Below the pieces are notes generated by a model. The model searched no databases. It saw only the letters and a list, made by a program, of their open reading frames with translations, and had not been told where the DNA came from. A stretch of DNA of 64,000 bases from Pseudomonas putida. Its GTDB lineage: Bacteria; Pseudomonadota; Gammaproteobacteria; Pseudomonadales; Pseudomonadaceae. The position numbers and the translations under genes are program-made. Positions 61,330 to 64,000 of this stretch are shown here, piece by piece. Each line of letters opens with the position of its first letter. Within the stretch, counting starts at the first letter, position 1. The stretch lies in NCBI RefSeq assembly GCF_001941965.1, contig NZ_MKZO01000015.1, forward strand, positions 55,820 to 119,819, in the 5' to 3' direction.

Positions 61330-61926
61330 ATCCCCAGCAAGCTCAATTTCCGAAACCCAGGCCAGGTGCTCCCTGGTCTGATCAGCTCGGTAGATTTCAA
61401 AAAGACGTTTGGCTGCAAAATCACGGATATCAGGCTCGATGTCGTGATGCTTGAATCCGCTACCAATTGATGCCTTGTGAAAGAATGCCACCTCGTCGCC
61501 GGTGGTGGTGAGCTGAAAGAGGTACCGGTTGCCTGCAGCTGAGTATTTGAGCTCGCTCAGCGGCGCTGCTAGCTGGTCGTAAGGGAATGGCAGGTCTGAT
61601 GGGTCAGCTTGGCTTGTGTTGCCGGCGTGTGTAGCGCGTACGATAAGTCCGAGGCTTGCGAGCTCGCAGATTGTACGAGATAGGCCGAGGTTTTGAACAA
61701 GGTTGTGGAAGAGACGAGCCAGGTGCTGGTTCTTTCGGAGCGTGGACATCGTGCCTGAGTATCTCGCTAGTCGCTTTGCAGACGAGATTGCGTCTTGCAG
61801 TCCGATATCACTCATATCAGCAGTGACCTGCTCGCGCCCCCAAGGGCCAATGTAGAAGATGTTGTACGAGCCATCATCTGCAACGATTACTTTTAGTTCT
61901 TCGCCTGCATCAATGATTTTTTGCAT
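61318..61926 (-). CDS. Unrecognised protein A with DLGL C-terminus
   Basis: 202 residues, no known family. It appears to be a diverged paralogue of the neighbour B: both start with an I-I-D-x-x-E...V-I-V strand, have a region with F-Y-x-G, and end in the same module 'IYRADQTREHLAW...LAGDLGL'. No catalytic motif seen. ATG 61926 with AAGGA seven bases upstream; 22 bases after the stop of B, so co-transcribed. Confidence 0.6.
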   Translation of the reverse strand: MQKIIDAGEELKVIVADDGSYNIFYIGPWGREQVTADMSDIGLQDAISSAKRLARYSGTMSTLRKNQHLARLFHNLVQNLGLSRTICELASLGLIVRATHAGNTSQADPSDLPFPYDQLAAPLSELKYSAAGNRYLFQLTTTGDEVAFFHKASIGSGFKHHDIEPDIRDFAAKRLFEIYRADQTREHLAWVSEIELAGDLGL

Positions 61927-61948
61927 ACAAGAGTCCTTCTTAGTCAAG

Positions 61949-62539
61949 TTACAGTCCGAGATCCGAGCCTAACCTACTGTCTCTGTACTTAAGCAAATGA
62001 GTCTTGGTCTTATCCGCTTCGTAAATCTTGCATAGCTGATTGATGCAGAATTCCGATAAGTATGGCTTCAGATCCCAGATTTTTGGTGGCTTTTCGAAAT
62101 CGTATGAAAGGTCAAAATAAAATTCATAGTATTCATCGCCATCGAACATCTTGAATTTTGGGGCTAAATCGTCTTGATAAAAGACTACAGGACAAACTGA
62201 GTTGTCTAAAATCAGTGGCTCAGCATAGAGCTCGTATCCGTGCAGTCGTGCCAGTTTGGAGAGCTTGTCGAGTCCTGCAGAGAGAGACTTGCTTTCATCA
62301 AGAAATTCTCTGATTAGACCAAAGCATCTGATTGTTGAATCGTGATCCGACAGGGTCTGCTGGCCATACAGCTTGATATGTTCAATAGCTTCTTCTATAT
62401 CTGAGTCGGCACCAGCGCAATAGTCTTGAAACAAGCCGAACTCATAGCGATGCCCCATGAAATACGAAAAATCACCATGCTCTCGAACAATGATAAGCAT
62501 GAATTTCTCATCGATGTCGATAATTTCATCGCAAGCCAT
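61949..62539 (-). CDS. Unrecognised protein B with DLGL C-terminus
   Basis: 196 residues, acidic, rich in aromatic residues ('FKMFDGDEYYEFYFDLSYDF'). Same architecture as A, with the C-terminal module 'IYEADKTKTHLLKYRDSRLG' then SDLGL. ATG 62539 with GGAG eight bases upstream. A perfect -10 TATAAT lies at 62575-62580 on the minus strand, so B-A has its own promoter after the terminator of C. Confidence 0.6.
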   Translation of the reverse strand: MACDEIIDIDEKFMLIIVREHGDFSYFMGHRYEFGLFQDYCAGADSDIEEAIEHIKLYGQQTLSDHDSTIRCFGLIREFLDESKSLSAGLDKLSKLARLHGYELYAEPLILDNSVCPVVFYQDDLAPKFKMFDGDEYYEFYFDLSYDFEKPPKIWDLKPYLSEFCINQLCKIYEADKTKTHLLKYRDSRLGSDLGL

Positions 62540-62574
62540 GCTCAGTGCTCCAATATCATTAGCGGTCTTCAATG

Positions 62575-62603
62575 ATTATATTTTCTCATTGACCAGTTTG
62601 CCA
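62575..62603 (-). promoter_or_regulatory. Candidate promoter of the B-A genes
   Basis: On the minus strand TGGCAA (62598-62603), 17 bases, TATAAT (62575-62580). The -10 is perfect and the -35 weak. Confidence 0.5.
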
Positions 62604-62672
62604 TTCAACCCTTAATGTGAAATTCATGGGGCTGTGAGGTATTTCTTTGGTTAAGAAAAGCTGCTTGTAAAC

Positions 62673-62693
62673 AAAAAGCCCCCTGGCGGGGGC
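62673..62693 (-). terminator. Rho-independent terminator after gene C
   Basis: On the minus strand GCCCCC, loop GCCA, GGGGGC, then TTTTTG. It separates C from B-A. Confidence 0.85.
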
Positions 62694-62697
62694 ATGC

Positions 62698-63204
62698 TCA
62701 TAGTCCGAGGTCGGCGCCGAATTTCGTATCTACAAAAATCTTGAGATGCTTCTTGCTATTGTCATTTATGTAGCAATTAGCTAAATCAGATTTGACTGAG
62801 CCCATTAGCCCAAGCATCGCCTCGTCCATCTCGTTGGGGTTTAAAGGTGCAAATGCCTCGGTCAGCTTGGCTTCGCAGGCAGCACTAGCCTCTTTTCCAT
62901 GCTCAGACCTTATAAGTATTTTGAGGCAGAGCCATTCTAGTCCAATTGCTGCAAGAAGCTGGGTCTCCTTTATCCCATGTATTGTTACTTCATCTAAATT
63001 TGGGCGTGAACGTGCAGCGCTATCAAAAATTTGAGATTTCATGCTGCAGGCATTAGCAAGGTCGTCAGCTTCGGAATCCAGTAGCACTACTGACGCGAGT
63101 GCCTTATGGGCGGAATTTGCATTGTTGCACACTGAATCTATGAGGCTGTCGATCTCCACCATTCTGTCCAGGGTTAGCCCGCAAACGGTGCGTTCAATTC
63201 TCAT
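62698..63204 (-). CDS. Unrecognised helical protein C with DLGL C-terminus
   Basis: 168 residues, alpha-helical, not similar to A and B in its body, but its last 22 residues 'NDNSKKHLKIFVDTKFGADL' plus GL follow the same pattern (polar-D-x-S/T-K-x-H-L ... G-x-D-L-G-L). ATG 63204 has AGAGGA eight bases upstream; 2 bases after the stop of the small upstream ORF. Function unknown; the shared tail suggests a common targeting or partner-binding signal. Confidence 0.6.
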   Translation of the reverse strand: MRIERTVCGLTLDRMVEIDSLIDSVCNNANSAHKALASVVLLDSEADDLANACSMKSQIFDSAARSRPNLDEVTIHGIKETQLLAAIGLEWLCLKILIRSEHGKEASAACEAKLTEAFAPLNPNEMDEAMLGLMGSVKSDLANCYINDNSKKHLKIFVDTKFGADLGL

Positions 63205-63206
63205 GA

Positions 63207-63380
63207 TCAGCATCCTCTGAGAAGCTTGGATTCTTCGATCTTTGCTTTTCGCTCGAAGAACAGCTCTCTGATATTGTTTCGAGTTGAGCGGCCAGGCACT
63301 ACAAGCTCAAGGTACTGCTGGTCGTATTCGGGTAGAATCTCCTTAACGATGTATACGTCCTTCAGCTTGCCATTAACCAT
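63207..63380 (-). CDS. Small unrecognised protein (57 residues)
   Basis: ATG 63380 to TGA 63207. The product starts MVNGKLKDVYIVKEILPEYD and continues QQYLELVVPGRSTRNNIREL, ending ESKLLRGC; it is charged, with strand-helix character. Its stop lies 2 bases before the ATG of gene C and the C ribosome site lies inside its end, so translation is probably coupled. The upstream site TAAGAATGG is poor, leaving the start uncertain. It may also be the 3' remnant of a longer gene. Confidence 0.5.
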   Translation of the reverse strand: MVNGKLKDVYIVKEILPEYDQQYLELVVPGRSTRNNIRELFFERKAKIEESKLLRGC

Positions 63381-63624
63381 CCATTCTTATTTTGGGTCAG
63401 CTCTGAAGTCATCGTTAATCATGAATGAGTTGCGTAGGATTTTTGTAATCTCTCTTATTATTCTGGGTCAGCCCCATACCTAAAATGTACTGTACGCATA
63501 TCCAGCACTGCAAGCCCTGGCAGAAAATATTCTCGGCTCGTACAACAACGGGACTACATAAAGCTGGCATTTTGACTTTGATGCCATTAGATTTCATGGC
63601 ACTTACTAAAAAGGAGCATCACCC
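63381..63624. other. Intergenic region upstream of the MvaT-like gene
   Basis: AT-rich. It holds two near copies of TATTNTGGGTCAGC (63388 and 63458) and a LexA-like CTGT-N8-CCAG (63490-63505, one mismatch). No convincing gene; the 60-codon minus-strand frame here lacks a ribosome site. Confidence 0.5.
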
Positions 63625-64000
63625 ATGTCGAAAGCCGCTGAATACAGAGCCTTGGAGCGTCAGATCGCCGAGCAACTCCAAGCCTTGGAAGCCCTGAAAG
63701 GCAGCGAAGCCCTGCAGCAAGAGCTGGAATTTGAAGACAAACTGCGCAAGCTGCTCGGCGAGTACGGTATGTCTTTGCGCAACGTCATTGCCATTCTCGA
63801 TCCAAAGGCTGCTGCGGGTGCTGGAGCTGCAATTAGCGGCAAGGTTGATGGGCGTAAGGGGCCGCGTGCGCCACAATGTCATCAACCTAAGCTGCAGCCC
63901 TGCCCAAGGCAAGCCCCCCGAAGCAGCCAGCCGCCATGGCCGTCGGGCGATGACCAGGCCTCTGCCGCTCAATCAGGCGGTCTAGCTGGGCTGGCGGTGA
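63625..64000 (+). CDS. MvaT/TurB-family H-NS-like protein with abnormal C-terminus (runs off window)
   Basis: The first ~63 residues ('MSKAAEYRALERQIAEQLQA ... MSLRNVIAILDP') are a clear MvaT oligomerisation domain. The usual C-terminal AT-binding part (a basic patch, then Y-x-N-P-x-T/N-G-E and G-G-N-H) is absent. From about 63865 the base composition rises and the reading gives proline-rich, unrelated sequence with no stop before the edge. It is either a truncated silencer variant (possible dominant-negative) or a gene broken by an insertion. RBS AAGGAG at 63611. Confidence 0.65.
   Translation, partial: MSKAAEYRALERQIAEQLQALEALKGSEALQQELEFEDKLRKLLGEYGMSLRNVIAILDPKAAAGAGAAISGKVDGRKGPRAPQCHQPKLQPCPRQAPRSSQPPWPSGDDQASAAQSGGLAGLAV

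Larger units (their letters stand above)
49430..64000. mobile_element. Integrative element inserted at dusA (right end outside window or unrecognised)
   Basis: The DNA right of dusA drops sharply in G+C, has many palindromes and AT-rich gaps, and holds element functions: a tyrosine integrase next to dusA, excisionase-like HTH proteins, a primase-helicase replication module with iterons, phage gene remnants, abortive-infection-type cargo and an MvaT-like silencer. The 5' end of dusA is a known integration site for prophages and islands. The left junction is therefore close to 49,430. I searched by eye for a second copy of the dusA 5' sequence to the right and found none, so the right junction is open. 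Confidence 0.8.

Noticed and set aside
63415..63597. 60-codon minus-strand frame upstream of the MvaT-like gene
   Set aside because: No ribosome site, cysteine-rich odd composition, and it runs through repeated sequence.

Overview
The window is a piece of a Pseudomonas chromosome of the P. putida/P. fluorescens type. The evidence is the gene content and order (cheV, slt, uup, fadBA, topA, sulA-lexA, psrA, nagZ, mfd, a long GapB, sthA, lolCDE, queF, mlaA, rssB/rssC, tal, dusA), the high G+C coding style, and the short intergenic palindromes of the 'GTGGGAGCTGGCTTGCC' REP type.

Positions 1 to about 49,430 are ordinary core genome. From left to right they hold: a NarL-type two-component pair and a small Hpt-like protein; the chemotaxis coupling protein CheV with a FliA-like promoter; a MOSC protein, soluble lytic transglycosylase and Uup; fatty-acid beta-oxidation (fadBA) and topoisomerase I; the SOS repressor operon lexA-sulA with two LexA boxes; the fatty-acid regulator PsrA; cell-wall enzymes (L,D-transpeptidase, NagZ); a SWI/SNF helicase, CsiV and the transcription-repair factor Mfd; GapB, ApbE and SthA; a GDPD and a PilZ protein; the LolCDE lipoprotein exporter; a metal-type two-component system beside a cupredoxin; QueF; MlaA; the RssB/RssC pair; a PhoD-like phosphatase, transaldolase and DusA. 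PsrA and one of its likely targets, fadBA, both lie here and carry the same tandem operator architecture.

From about 49,430 to the right edge the DNA is clearly more AT-rich and codes for an integrated mobile element that abuts the 5' end of dusA, a known integration hotspot. Its left arm has a tyrosine integrase, two small excisionase/AlpA-like HTH proteins, an AbiEi-like antitoxin homologue with a strong dyad operator, and a coiled-coil protein with two AT-hook-like GRP motifs. In the middle is a replication module: a primase-like gene and a helicase gene diverge from a roughly 500-bp region with iterons, a hairpin and an inverted duplication of the promoter, so the element may replicate on its own (satellite-like or plasmid-like). 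A HEPN-like gene trails the primase. Behind the helicase is a scar of phage terminase and portal genes.

The cargo at the right includes an AbiJ/STM4504-type abortive-infection gene and a tail-anchored membrane protein driven by matching promoters with the same 12-bp palindrome. These are followed by a convergent cluster of unrecognised genes, three of which end in a shared C-terminal module (A/N-D-x-T/S-K/R-x-H-L ... G-x-D-L-G-L). Last comes an MvaT-like (H-NS family) gene whose DNA-binding C-terminus is missing or replaced. The right boundary of the element was not found in the window. The DLGL cluster, the twin-operator defence-like pair and the AbiEi-like/coiled-coil pair are the best candidates for undescribed systems.
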